The notes beneath the pieces are model-generated. The model had not been told where the DNA came from. It saw nothing but the letters and a program-made list of their open reading frames with translations, and made no database searches. Positions 28,584 through 38,346 of a stretch of DNA of 64,000 nt are shown here, piece after piece. The DNA is from Thomasclavelia ramosa DSM 1402 (GTDB taxonomy: Bacteria; Bacillota_I; Bacilli_A; Erysipelotrichales; Coprobacillaceae). The stretch covers positions 1,550,001 to 1,614,000 of the forward strand of contig NZ_CP036346.1 in the NCBI RefSeq assembly GCF_014131695.1, in the 5' to 3' direction. The position numbers and the translations under genes were made by a program. Position 1 is the first letter of the stretch. Every line of letters starts with the position of its first letter.

Positions 28584-30695
28584 ATGGCATTTAATTTTCG
28601 AAATAAAATACCTAAGGTACGTTTTTATGGGGCGTCAGAACAAGAACGTGAACAAAAAAATTTACAAGATAACATTGTTAGTCGGCGATTAATCGGACTA
28701 CTTTGTTTTGTTATTGCTGTTACTTCCGTAATGGCAATACGTTTAGGAATTATACAATTTAAACAGGCTGATGAATTGGCAGTAAAGCTGGAACAATATG
28801 GTACTACTACATATACGAGTGATGCTCCTAGAGGAGAAATTGTTGACCGTGAATATGTAAAATTAGTGGAAAATACAAGTGTAATTTGTGCAACATATTA
28901 TGCACCTAAAAAAATTGATAATGATGTTTTAAAAGAATCAGCTGCTTTTTTAGCAAAAAATATCAATATTGATGTAAATGATAAAAAAATCATTTCTGAT
29001 CGAGCAAAAAAGGATTATTTTATTTTAGCTTTTAAAGATGTTGCTGACGGATTGATTAGCGATAAAGAAAAAGAAGAAATCAAAGCTCAAGAAAATGCAG
29101 ACAAAAGATTATATAGTCTTAAATTAGAGAGAATTACTGATGAATTAATTAGTCAATATATGGATGAAGCAACATTAAAATATACTCACTTTTTATACTT
29201 GATGCAAAATTGTACGAGTGGTTCGTCAATTTTGGCTGAAGGTTTAACTGATGAGGAGGCTAGTATTATTGGTGAAAATGCAGATATCTTACCCGGGGTG
29301 ACAGTTACAACAGATTGGGCACGTCAATATTCAAATTCAACAGAGTTTGCTTCAGTTTTAGGCAAAGTGACGACTAAAAAACAAGGGTTACCTGTAGAAT
29401 TAAAAAATGAATTATTAGCATTGGGATACCAAAATGATTCTAGAGTAGGAACTTCGGGCTTAGAGGAGCAGTATGAAGATATTTTACGAGGGAATGACAG
29501 TACCTATACCTTAAATTATGATAGCTCAGGAAACCCAATAATAACAAGTACTAAAGCAGGAACTGCAGGTTCAAATATTCGTATTTCAATTGATTGGGAA
29601 CTTCAACAATTGGCTAATCAAAAAATCGAAGAGGAATTAAAAGCTTGTAATAGCAGTAATAAATATTTTAATAAAATGTTTTTTATTCTAATGGATCCAT
29701 ATACGGGTGAAATTATTGTAATGGCCGGCAAAACAATCGATAAAGCAACTGGTGAAGTTAGTGATTATGCTTCAGGGAATTACCTAGATGCAAATAAAAT
29801 CGGTTCAACAATTAAGGGAGGTTCAATTTATACTGGTTTCAAAGAAGGAGTAATTGGACCAAACACTTATTTTGTTGATGAGCCAATCAAAATTAAAGGA
29901 ACAAAAGCTAAAAAGTCTTGGAAATCTTTTGGAACTATTAATGAAGTTGATGCTCTGGCTTATTCATCAAATGTTTATATGTTTAGGATAGCAATGCTTT
30001 TAGGTGGGGCAAATTATGTTTATGATGGGCCGTTGAAAATAAATGAAGAAGCTTTTGATACTTTAAGAAATGATTTAGGTGAGTTAGGGTTAGGAGTTAA
30101 AACAGGATTAGATGTTTCAAATGAAGCATTAGGATATCGAGGAAAACAACGTACAGGTGGGTTGTTATTAGATGCAATGATTGGTCAGTATGATACTTAC
30201 ACAAATATTCAATTAGCACAATACGCATGTACATTGGCTAATGGCGGGAAAAGAATCCAGCCCCACTTACTTTTAGACTCATATACTACTGATGAGGATG
30301 GAGAAATACAAGTTAATTATGAGGCAAATACAAATGTATTAGATGATGTTAGTAATCAAGCGACGGCGTTTAGCCAAATTAAACAAGGAATGAGAGCTTG
30401 TGTTACCCGAACTGAAGGAACTGCACATTCTTGGAATTCAAAACCATATGTAACTTATGCTAAAACCGGAACAGCAGAAGATTATACAACTGATGATGGT
30501 AAGACTGGAACAACCGATTATCCTAATCATTTACAAATAGGTTATGTGCAAACAACGGAGGATTCTAGACCAGAAGTTGCTTTTGCTTGTATGAGTTATC
30601 GACAAACTACTGCAACAAGTGGATCTAGTTCTGCTCCGATCGTTGCTCAAGCAGTAATTGATCGTTACTGGGAGAAGTATCACTCAACAAATTAA
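28584..30695 (+). CDS. Class B penicillin-binding protein (transpeptidase)
   Basis: 703 aa. Short cytosolic N-terminus, one membrane helix (about 30-55), dimerisation/pedestal domain (about 75-310) and transpeptidase domain. Catalytic motifs: STIK (active-site Ser, about residue 413), SSN (about 455), KTGTAED (about 630). Cross-links peptidoglycan for division, elongation or spore formation; with 703 aa and no PASTA repeats it could be FtsI, PbpH or SpoVD type, and the sequence alone does not decide. It stands alone, not in a dcw cluster. Confidence 0.9.
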   Translation: MAFNFRNKIPKVRFYGASEQEREQKNLQDNIVSRRLIGLLCFVIAVTSVMAIRLGIIQFKQADELAVKLEQYGTTTYTSDAPRGEIVDREYVKLVENTSVICATYYAPKKIDNDVLKESAAFLAKNINIDVNDKKIISDRAKKDYFILAFKDVADGLISDKEKEEIKAQENADKRLYSLKLERITDELISQYMDEATLKYTHFLYLMQNCTSGSSILAEGLTDEEASIIGENADILPGVTVTTDWARQYSNSTEFASVLGKVTTKKQGLPVELKNELLALGYQNDSRVGTSGLEEQYEDILRGNDSTYTLNYDSSGNPIITSTKAGTAGSNIRISIDWELQQLANQKIEEELKACNSSNKYFNKMFFILMDPYTGEIIVMAGKTIDKATGEVSDYASGNYLDANKIGSTIKGGSIYTGFKEGVIGPNTYFVDEPIKIKGTKAKKSWKSFGTINEVDALAYSSNVYMFRIAMLLGGANYVYDGPLKINEEAFDTLRNDLGELGLGVKTGLDVSNEALGYRGKQRTGGLLLDAMIGQYDTYTNIQLAQYACTLANGGKRIQPHLLLDSYTTDEDGEIQVNYEANTNVLDDVSNQATAFSQIKQGMRACVTRTEGTAHSWNSKPYVTYAKTGTAEDYTTDDGKTGTTDYPNHLQIGYVQTTEDSRPEVAFACMSYRQTTATSGSSSAPIVAQAVIDRYWEKYHSTN

Positions 30696-30767
30696 AAAAA
30701 GTGCTAGTAATTATTTAAATACTATGATAATATATTAGACGGAAGTTTACTAATGGAGGTGTAACTA

Positions 30768-30917
30768 ATGAGAGAAAATATCATTTATAAATGTACTGAA
30801 TGTGGTGAAGAAAACTATATCAACACAAAAAATAAAAGAAATCATCCAGATAGAATGGAAATCAACAAATACTGTCCAAGATGTAATAAAAAAACTGTAC
30901 ATAAAGAAAAGAAATAA
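30768..30917 (+). CDS. rpmG: 50S ribosomal protein L33
   Basis: 49 aa after TGGAGGTGTAACTA. Zinc-ribbon form with CTECG and CPRCN pairs (C-x2-C ... C-x2-C) and the family ending KKTVHKEKK. The zinc-binding version is the one normally expressed when zinc is sufficient. Confidence 0.95.
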   Translation: MRENIIYKCTECGEENYINTKNKRNHPDRMEINKYCPRCNKKTVHKEKK

Positions 30918-30935
30918 GCCTTATTGGCTTTTTTT
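30916..30935 (+). terminator. Terminator after rpmG
   Basis: AAGCC, loop TTATT, GGCTT and a run of T starting at the rpmG stop. It lies just before the MBL-hydrolase ribosome site. Confidence 0.7.
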
Positions 30936-30953
30936 CTTTATAGGAGGAAGAAG

Positions 30954-31571
30954 ATGAAAATAAAAACATTACTGCTAGGTAATATGCAAACTAATGGCTA
31001 TGTGGTAAGTGATGAGAATCATCATTGCTTAATCATTGATCCTGGAGCTAATGGTAAGAAAGTTGTGCATTATTTGACGGAAAATGAACTAGTTCCAGAA
31101 GCTGTTTTATTAACTCATGGACATTTCGATCATATTGGTGCGGTTGACTATTTATACGAACATTACCACTGTCCTATCTATCTTCATCAAGACGATTTAG
31201 AAATGCTAGATAATCCTCAGTTAAATTTATCAGTGTATGAAAATCCTTTTACTGTTAAAGCACCAGTTCAGTCAAGCCATGAGGAGATGAAGTTTGGGGA
31301 TTTTGATGTACAATGGCTACATTTACCAGGACATTGTCCAGGATCGTCAATGATTTATTTAAAAGATGAAAATATAATTTTTTCTGGAGATGTATTGTTT
31401 AAAGGGTCAATTGGACGCTTTGATTTTCCAAATTCATCAAAGTATGAAACAATCGAAAGCATAAATAAAATAAAGGAATATGATTTTGATGCTGTTATTT
31501 ATCCTGGTCATGGACCAAACTCTACGTTAAGTGAAGAACGCCTAAATAATCCATATTTAAAAAAGTCGTAA
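30954..31571 (+). CDS. MBL-fold hydrolase, glyoxalase II-like
   Basis: 205 aa from the ATG at 30954, which follows ATAGGAGGAAGAAG; an upstream frame start has no ribosome site. Metallo-beta-lactamase fold: LTHGHFDHIGAVD (di-metal site, about residues 55-67), HLPGHCPGSSMIYL (about 125), SGDVLF (about 150) and the final YPGHGPNSTL. Resembles YcbL-type glyoxalase II proteins of about 210 aa; likely thioester hydrolase. Substrate not determined. Confidence 0.9.
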   Translation: MKIKTLLLGNMQTNGYVVSDENHHCLIIDPGANGKKVVHYLTENELVPEAVLLTHGHFDHIGAVDYLYEHYHCPIYLHQDDLEMLDNPQLNLSVYENPFTVKAPVQSSHEEMKFGDFDVQWLHLPGHCPGSSMIYLKDENIIFSGDVLFKGSIGRFDFPNSSKYETIESINKIKEYDFDAVIYPGHGPNSTLSEERLNNPYLKKS

Positions 31572-31578
31572 TTTTTAT

Positions 31579-32280
31579 AGTGAACTGCCTTTGTTGGACA
31601 AAAAATAATTTAAATTAATTGTAAGGCTTGATTCCTAATTTGTATAGGGGTTAAGCCTTTTCTTTTTACTGTAATTATAGAATTATTATGGTATTCGATA
31701 TAATCTATAATATCTTGTTTTAACTCTTCTAATGATTTGAATGTATCTTCAAATCCATAAAACATTTCATTCTTCATTTTTTCCAAGAAGTTTTCTATTA
31801 GTAAATTATCCTGACCGTTCCCTTTCGAGACTTTGATTAAGTAATTCCTTTTTCTTTTAATTTATTTTAATATGAGAAATGTTGGTACTGCCATCCTTGA
31901 TTACTATGGAAAAATTTAGAGAAAGCCATATCTAACATTCGGTATGTTTGAAATAGACTTGGTGTAGTTGATATATCGTATCCTACGATTTTTCTACTAT
32001 GCATATCTAAAATTGGAGATAAATATAATTTACTCATAGCTGTTTTAAAATCAGAAACATCAGTTGTCCATTTTTGATTAACCGATGTAGTTTTAAGGTT
32101 TCTATTAAAATATGTTTTTCTAATATACTTATTCTCTCGTTTATCAAGAAGTAAGTTCTTACAAGTTCCATTCATTTCCCCCTTATAGGAGTTATAACGT
32201 TGCTTAGGAGTAGGATTAAGTGCATATAAACCCATATGTGACATAGTACCACTATTCTTTGTTTATTCGTAAGTTTGGAC
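31579..32280 (-). pseudogene. Inactivated IS3-family (IS150-like) transposase
   Basis: On the minus strand two broken pieces of the OrfB integrase can be read. The 5' piece (32244-31867) has QKWTTDVSDFKTA and LYLSPILDMHSRKIVGYDIS of the DDE core; at the second catalytic aspartate it reads HSNQGW instead of HSDQGW. After a frame break near 31860 the 3' piece continues (QDNLLIENFLEKMKNEM ... FEDTFKSLEELKQ ... GLTPIQIRNQ) to a stop near 31612. The end motif AGTGAA-N9-TTGGACA lies at 31579. Broken frame plus lost catalytic residue: dead copy. Confidence 0.85.
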
Positions 32281-32288
32281 ATATAAAA

Positions 32289-32326
32289 AGTGAACCGAAT
32301 AGGTTGGACAACTTATTCGGTTCGCT
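32289..32326 (+). repeat. IS-end motif folded as hairpin
   Basis: AGTGAA-N9-TTGGACA at 32289-32310; GTGAACCGAATA pairs with TATTCGGTTCGC (32314-32325, one G-T pair), followed by A/T-rich TATAATTTTTT. Likely acts as a terminator as well. From 32330 to 32647 I see AT-rich leader DNA, a TATAAT at 32451 without a well-placed -35, and a small AAGGAAT / ATTCCTT hairpin near 32590. Confidence 0.55.
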
Positions 32327-32647
32327 ATAATTTTTTACGATTTTTTTAATAATTCAATTATTGTAGTATTTTACAATAATGCGTGTTGATCGCTGTGAGT
32401 TTATTTTAGGAAAGAATCTCATGGTTGAAATAATAAAAAATGAGTCATGATATAATTATCTTAGTGTAAATATATTGCAACTTGATATTCTACTAGCTTA
32501 TATAATTAATGAATATATTAACTTTTCTGCCCGCATGCTCTTTCAAATTATAAAACCTGCTTGCAAAAAATGAAAGCAGCTTGCATAAAGGAATGTGGCG
32601 TTCTTATTCCTTCTTCGGATAGAATGTTAGTGAAAGGAAGGGATAAC

Positions 32648-35341
32648 ATGAATAAAAAGAATTTGTTATTGTCAGTGGCATTATCAGGAACTATGCTAAT
32701 GTCCAATGGTATTACCGCATTAACGGCTCAAAATGCTGTATATAGTCCGGGCGTAACGGTAGAGAAAAATACTAATCCAGACTGGGATGCCGATTATACC
32801 GCAACCTTTGTTTATGAAGACAAAGATGCACGTGACGCAGAAAGAGTAACAGTTTCAGGTAATTTTCAGTTTTACTCATTAAATGATCCGGTTGTTAAAA
32901 ATTATGAAAAAACAGCTGATCCTACCGGAGCCAAGGTTTACAGTGCTTATGACTATGATAAGGATAACGCAATGTTCAATGTAAGTAGCGGACAAAATAA
33001 CGATACACCCATTTATGAACTGGAGGAAACAGGAGACGAAAGATTCGAGATTACACTGCCGTTACCGGGCAATCAGTATTTTTATGATTATACAGTAGAG
33101 TATAGTGACGGTTCAAAAGTTACGATTCAGGATCCGGTAAATCCATCAAAGAAAAACAGCTTAACTGATCATGATTCGGGACACAGTGTTTTCTATGTTG
33201 GAAACAGTGAAAATACAACAGCAGGACAGGAGTATATTTATCCAAGAGCTGACGGTCAAACAGGGAAATATGAATTTATTGAATACAAGGATGCACATAA
33301 CACAGATGAAGAAACACAGTCATTAGGTGTTTATCTACCATACAACTATGATCCTTCAAAAACATATAAAACGATTTATGTATCACATGGCGGTGGCGGA
33401 AATGAAGCCGAATGGATGGAAATTGGTTCATTGCCAAATATTATGGATAATATCCTTGCGGAAAAAGAAGCAGCAGAAAGTGTTGTTGTAACAATGGATA
33501 ACAGTCACTTTGGATGGGATTATGATTTAATTGCGAAAAATTTCAAAGAAAATATCATTCCGCTGATTGAAGAGAGATACAGCGTATCTACGAAAGTGGA
33601 GGACAGAGCGCTGTGTGGTCTATCAATGGGAGCATTGACAACAGGGACAATCATGTTCAGTTATACAGACATGTTTGGAGCGTATGGAAATTTTTCAGGG
33701 ACAGCAGATCCACTGATTTGTAAAGACTGGGAGTTATTAAAAACAAAGACAGTATATCTAACTGGCGGGAATCTAGATATGGCTATTCAGGCGACGCAGG
33801 AATCTGGAGATTCAGCATTTAACAGAGGGAAGACAGTAAGAGCACATGAATATTTAGAAGAGCTGGGAGTAGAGCATTTTTATGATTTAAAATACGGTTC
33901 ACATGACTGGGGCGTATGGAGAGATGCATTTACAACATTTGTTAAAGATATTTTATGGGGTTATGAATATCCTGGAGAATCTACTTATCAAGCCGGTGTG
34001 ACAGTAGAAGAAAACATTAATCCAGCATATGATGGTGATTATATAACAACTTTTGTATACGAAGATCAAGATATCAAGGATGCGGTCAAGGTAACTGTTT
34101 CAGGAAATTTACAATTCTATTCTAAAGATGATGAAGCGGTTAAAAACTATACTCAGACTTTAGATTTTTCACAAGCAAAAGTATATAATGCTTACGAGTA
34201 TAAAGATGGAATGTTTAATACTGGCTATGGGTTAAATAATGATACTGCCATTTATGAATTGACAGAGACAAAAGATGAACGTTTTGAAATTACTTTACCA
34301 TTACCAGGGAATCTTTACTACTATGACTATACAGTTACTTATGCTGACGGCACTACAGTAACAATTCAAGATCCAGCAAATCCGTCACTAAAAAATGACT
34401 ACAATAATCATGATGCTGGCCACAGTTTGGTGTATGTTGGTTCTTCAAAGAATACTATTGATGGACAAGAATATGTTTATGCTAGAGATGATAATCAAAA
34501 AGGAACATATTCATTCGTAAATTATGATGCGATTGATGGAACAAAACAACCATTAGGTATATATCTACCATATAACTATGATGCTACTAAAAGCTATAAA
34601 ACTATTTATGTATCACACGGTGGCGGTGGTAATGAAGTTGAATGGATGACAATTGGTGCGGTTCCAAATATAATGAATAATTTATTAGCTGATAAAGAAG
34701 TAGCTGAAGCAATTGTTGTAACAATGGATAATACATATTTTGGTTGGGACTACGATCAAATTAAAAATAACTTAATGAATCATATTATTCCATTTATTGA
34801 AGCTAACTATAGTGTTTCAACTATCAGCAATGATCGTGCATTCTGTGGATTATCTATGGGTGGTCTTACAACAACGTCTATTTATACGACCTTAGCAGAT
34901 AAATTTGGATATTTAGGAATTTGGTCAGCAACTGATCCAAATACTGATATATCAGCAATAAAAAATGCGGACAAACCAACATTATTATTAGCAGCTGGTA
35001 TTGTTGATTATGGTAAAGTTGGATTTACAGGAAATAAAGATTTTGCAGGATTATTAGCAAATCTAGATGAAGCAGGCATTAAATATGATTATATTGAAAC
35101 TTATGGTGCTCATGACTGGGGAACATGGCGTAGTCTGTTTACAACATTTGTAAAAGACTATTTATGGGATATTAAAGAAGTAAAGGATGAGCCAACAGTA
35201 AATCCTGGAGATACGACAAAACCGGTTGTAAGTGTAAAAACTGGTGATAATGTTGATATAAATGGACTGTTACTCATTTCTGGACTATCATTATTAGGTA
35301 TTTCTATTCAATACTATTGTAAGGCTCATAGAGGACATTAA
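32648..35341 (+). CDS. Cell-surface tandem esterase (two alpha/beta-hydrolase units)
   Basis: 897 aa from the ATG at 32648 (after GGAAGGGATAAC). Signal peptide in the first 30 or so residues. Two tandem units (about 31-447 and 448-855), each with an N-terminal beta domain ending PLPGNxYxYDYTV and an esterase-D/feruloyl-esterase-like hydrolase. Each has YKTIYVSHGGGGNE, nucleophile CGLSMG (Ser326, Ser736), and YGxHDWGxWR with the likely catalytic His. The end reads SVKTGDN, a hydrophobic stretch, then a basic tail, as in sortase signals that replace LPxTG. Probably removes ester groups from plant or host polysaccharides. The first unit is richer in CTG/AGA/GGA codons than the second. Confidence 0.85.
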   Translation: MNKKNLLLSVALSGTMLMSNGITALTAQNAVYSPGVTVEKNTNPDWDADYTATFVYEDKDARDAERVTVSGNFQFYSLNDPVVKNYEKTADPTGAKVYSAYDYDKDNAMFNVSSGQNNDTPIYELEETGDERFEITLPLPGNQYFYDYTVEYSDGSKVTIQDPVNPSKKNSLTDHDSGHSVFYVGNSENTTAGQEYIYPRADGQTGKYEFIEYKDAHNTDEETQSLGVYLPYNYDPSKTYKTIYVSHGGGGNEAEWMEIGSLPNIMDNILAEKEAAESVVVTMDNSHFGWDYDLIAKNFKENIIPLIEERYSVSTKVEDRALCGLSMGALTTGTIMFSYTDMFGAYGNFSGTADPLICKDWELLKTKTVYLTGGNLDMAIQATQESGDSAFNRGKTVRAHEYLEELGVEHFYDLKYGSHDWGVWRDAFTTFVKDILWGYEYPGESTYQAGVTVEENINPAYDGDYITTFVYEDQDIKDAVKVTVSGNLQFYSKDDEAVKNYTQTLDFSQAKVYNAYEYKDGMFNTGYGLNNDTAIYELTETKDERFEITLPLPGNLYYYDYTVTYADGTTVTIQDPANPSLKNDYNNHDAGHSLVYVGSSKNTIDGQEYVYARDDNQKGTYSFVNYDAIDGTKQPLGIYLPYNYDATKSYKTIYVSHGGGGNEVEWMTIGAVPNIMNNLLADKEVAEAIVVTMDNTYFGWDYDQIKNNLMNHIIPFIEANYSVSTISNDRAFCGLSMGGLTTTSIYTTLADKFGYLGIWSATDPNTDISAIKNADKPTLLLAAGIVDYGKVGFTGNKDFAGLLANLDEAGIKYDYIETYGAHDWGTWRSLFTTFVKDYLWDIKEVKDEPTVNPGDTTKPVVSVKTGDNVDINGLLLISGLSLLGISIQYYCKAHRGH

Positions 35342-35358
35342 AAGACTATATATTTTGA

Positions 35359-35404
35359 AGCGAACCCCAAAAGTTGGACATAACCAACGTGAGGGGTTTT
35401 TATT
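35359..35404 (+). terminator. Hairpin terminator derived from an IS end
   Basis: AGCGAA-N9-TTGGACA at 35359-35380. AACCCC pairs with GGGGTT, with an inner GTTGG/CCAAC stem, followed by TTTTATT. It ends the esterase gene and repeats the end motif seen at 12486, 31579 and 32289. Confidence 0.65.
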
Positions 35405-35662
35405 ATGGTAAAGTTAACGAGAAAAAAGATGCTATAATTTATAGAGAGGGATTACAAAACCCGCTATAAATTATAATGAGAGATTATGAAGATAATCCAT
35501 AATCTCTTTAAAGTATAGTGGGGAAAATGTCCGGATTATCATTCCTTTCACTTTTTTATTTTGTGGACTAATAGAATAAGATTCATATTTATTTTGTGAA
35601 TAAATATTATCCTTTTTATTGACCTAAACCTTAGGGCATAATATGTAATAAGCGCAAGGAGA

Positions 35663-36048
35663 ATGAATGCTATGAAGACCATGAAGTTGAAGAGTGGTTT
35701 CATATTACCAAGAAAGCACTCATATATTATGAAAAAGTTGGTTTAATAAAACCAGATAGAGATGATAATGACTACCGAAATTATAGTCAAAGCGATGCTG
35801 ATAGTGTGAAACTTATTGTATTTTTAAGATCAATGAAAATATCACTAGAAGAAATAAAAAAATCAATATATCAATGTATAGCAGATTGGGAAAAAGATGG
35901 ACGATACAATCATGTCGCTTTTGTAGTCGCATCTGGAAGTAAAATATCTAGCGGGTATGATGATGTAACAATTGCACAACATACAAGTAACTGTTGTGCT
36001 AGAGTAACCTCTTTCGTAACCGGATTGGGAAATACCTCTGCAGTATAA
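35663..36048 (+). pseudogene. MerR-family regulator, frameshifted
   Basis: A ribosome site AAGGAG (35656) precedes ATG at 35663, but that frame soon leaves the protein. From about 35690 the next frame reads EVEEWFHITKKALIYYEKVGLIKPDRDDNDYRNYSQSD, a MerR winged helix, then VKLIVFLRSMKISLEEIKKSI. After DWEKDGRYNH the ending no longer looks like a MerR effector or coiled-coil region and stops at 36048. I read this as a MerR gene broken near its start and replaced or truncated at its end. The flanks (35405-35650 and 36049-36353) hold no other gene I can support. Confidence 0.65.
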
Positions 36049-36353
36049 AATTTACAATCGAAGAACTACGAATGAGAATATAGAAATTGAAAAATAGTTA
36101 CTTGCAGATTCTAGTACTAGATAAGAGTATAAAATATAGGCGCTTTAAAATAATGTAGGGTGCCTAACAAAAAGTAGGGTTGGAAGATGTAATGTCTTCA
36201 TTAATAACCCTATTTTTTATGTGTCTAGATATATTATCCAATTTATATTTTATTTAGATTTGTTTTGCTTAAAAGGTTAGAATAATCGTATTTTTTTATT
36301 TTTTAAAAGTAATTTCTATATTACAGGCGTAAATGATAATAGGAGGTATTTTT

Positions 36354-37340
36354 ATGGATGAACTATTTGAAAAAATCTTAAATCATGCAATTAATTATAA
36401 GACATCAGATATTCATATTTTAATGAAGCAAAAATGTTCTATTTCTTTTCGGCAACATGGTGATTTGGTATTATATGATACATTTGAAAGTCATATCGGA
36501 TTAAAATTATTTAATTATATTCGTTTCAAGTCAAATATAGATATTAATTATCGTTTACGACCACAAACGGGTCATTTAAATTATATTTATCAAAATCAAA
36601 TTTACTATTTACGAATATCTAGTTTACCTGGTAGAGAATTAGATAGTATTGTAATTAGAATTTTAAACAATCATCAACAAATTGCCCTTGATAAATTGAC
36701 TATTTTTAAAGAAACAACTGTTTTTTTAAAACATATCACGACTTTAGAAGCCGGACTATTTATTGTAAGTGGAGCAACTGGTTCAGGAAAGTCAACCACA
36801 CTATATACCCTACTAGATTCAATTAACGCTACTCAACAAAGAAATATTGTCACTCTTGAAGATCCAGTCGAAATAAAAAAGGAGTATTGCTTGCAAATTC
36901 AAATAAACGAAAAACTAGGAATTACATATAATAACTCTTTAAAACAAATCTTACGCCATGATCCTGATGTAATAATGATAGGTGAAATACGCGATGAGCA
37001 AACTGCTCGTCTAGCTGTTACATGTGCATTAACAGGCCATTTAGTATTAACAACAATCCATTCGTCAAATTGCCTTACAACAATCAGACGTCTTTTAAAC
37101 TTAGGACTTTTAAAAATTGATATAGAGGATGTTTTAATTGGCATAATATGCCAAAAAATGCTCTATCACAAGTATACACATCAGCCCTTAATTTTACCAG
37201 AATATTTAAATCGTCAAAAAATTTTAACTTTTTTCAATAATGAACCTGTTAAGTATCAAACATTTGAAATGAATGCAAAATATTTATTAAAAAATAATTT
37301 AGTTGATTATACACAGGTTGCAGGAATTATTTATGAATGA
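36354..37340 (+). CDS. comGA: Competence type IV pilus ATPase ComGA
   Basis: GspE/PilB-type hexameric ATPase that drives assembly of the DNA-uptake pilus. 328 aa from the ATG at 36354, after ATAGGAGGTATTTTT. Walker A GATGSGKST (about residues 140-148), Asp box NIVTLEDPVE, Walker B DPDVIMIGEIRD, His box LVLTTIHSSNC. It lacks the C-terminal four-Cys zinc motif of PilB, as ComGA does. First of seven overlapping genes. Confidence 0.95.
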   Translation: MDELFEKILNHAINYKTSDIHILMKQKCSISFRQHGDLVLYDTFESHIGLKLFNYIRFKSNIDINYRLRPQTGHLNYIYQNQIYYLRISSLPGRELDSIVIRILNNHQQIALDKLTIFKETTVFLKHITTLEAGLFIVSGATGSGKSTTLYTLLDSINATQQRNIVTLEDPVEIKKEYCLQIQINEKLGITYNNSLKQILRHDPDVIMIGEIRDEQTARLAVTCALTGHLVLTTIHSSNCLTTIRRLLNLGLLKIDIEDVLIGIICQKMLYHKYTHQPLILPEYLNRQKILTFFNNEPVKYQTFEMNAKYLLKNNLVDYTQVAGIIYE

Positions 37341-38334
37341 TGATTTACAATTATTAGAAAATATCGCTAACTTTTTAAAACAAGGTTATTTAATCAAAGA
37401 TGTTTTAAATTTATGTCTGATAATCCATCAAACTGAAAAAATAAAGCTGATTGAACAAAATTTGGTTGCTGGTAAAGCATTTGATGAGGTTATTATAGAA
37501 ATTGATTTTGACAATACATTTATTGAATACTTTAAATTTTTTCGATTTAAAAATAATATTTCAACTGCAATTGAGCATAGCTTAAAAATATGCAGAAAAA
37601 AGGAACAAATATTTACACAGCTAAAAAAAGAATTAACGTATCCAGTTTTACTCATTATTTTTTTAATGTTTTTTTCATTGTTTATTGTATATGGATTATT
37701 ACCATCAATCATGCAATTGTTTGTCGAATTTAATATTAGTCCAAGTATTATAACTAGAATTATATTTAAGCTTTTTGAAATTATTCCAATTATAGTAATT
37801 TTCATTATACTTAGTTTTACAGTATTTTTCACAATAAGTATTTATGCTATTAAAAGAAAATATTTTAAACTTATTGATTTGTTAATTGAAAAAATAGTTT
37901 TAATAAGAAGGTTAATCCAAAAATACTATTCACTAAAATTTGCTCTGTATTATAATGAATTACTGATCAATGGCTATGATTCAACTGATATTATTGTCAT
38001 GCTTTATGAGCAAATAGATGATAGTGATATTAAAATGATAATTTACGAAATTTATCGACAAGTTTTAGAAGGAGAAGCTTTAGAGGATATAATAAATGAT
38101 TTTGAATATTTTGAACCATTATTTATAGCATATTTTAAATTATTAATTCATGATAATCAAAAAGATAAATCACTCGATAATTATTTAAGGGTATCTATTG
38201 ATACTTTGCATATGCAGGTAACGAGATTGATTAAACTCTTTGTACCAATAATATATTGTTTTGTGGCTGGTTTTGTAATTTTAGTTTATGTTGCAATTGT
38301 TATTCCGATGATGAATGTAGTCAGTAATTTATAG
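37333..38334 (+). CDS. comGB: Competence type IV pilus membrane platform ComGB
   Basis: GspF/PilC-like inner membrane platform. 333 aa from the ATG at 37333, seven bases after AGGA and overlapping comGA by 8 bases. Three to four hydrophobic helices (about 105-130, 150-180, 300-330) and the duplicated F-domain pattern. Weak sequence signature, but the position between comGA and a pilin makes the call firm. Confidence 0.9.
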   Translation: MNDDLQLLENIANFLKQGYLIKDVLNLCLIIHQTEKIKLIEQNLVAGKAFDEVIIEIDFDNTFIEYFKFFRFKNNISTAIEHSLKICRKKEQIFTQLKKELTYPVLLIIFLMFFSLFIVYGLLPSIMQLFVEFNISPSIITRIIFKLFEIIPIIVIFIILSFTVFFTISIYAIKRKYFKLIDLLIEKIVLIRRLIQKYYSLKFALYYNELLINGYDSTDIIVMLYEQIDDSDIKMIIYEIYRQVLEGEALEDIINDFEYFEPLFIAYFKLLIHDNQKDKSLDNYLRVSIDTLHMQVTRLIKLFVPIIYCFVAGFVILVYVAIVIPMMNVVSNL

Positions 38335-38346
38335 GAGGTATGAAAG

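Noticed and set aside
32451-32456. Promoter for the tandem esterase
   Set aside because: TATAAT is present, but the best -35 (TTGAAA at 32425) is 20 bases away, so I do not list it.
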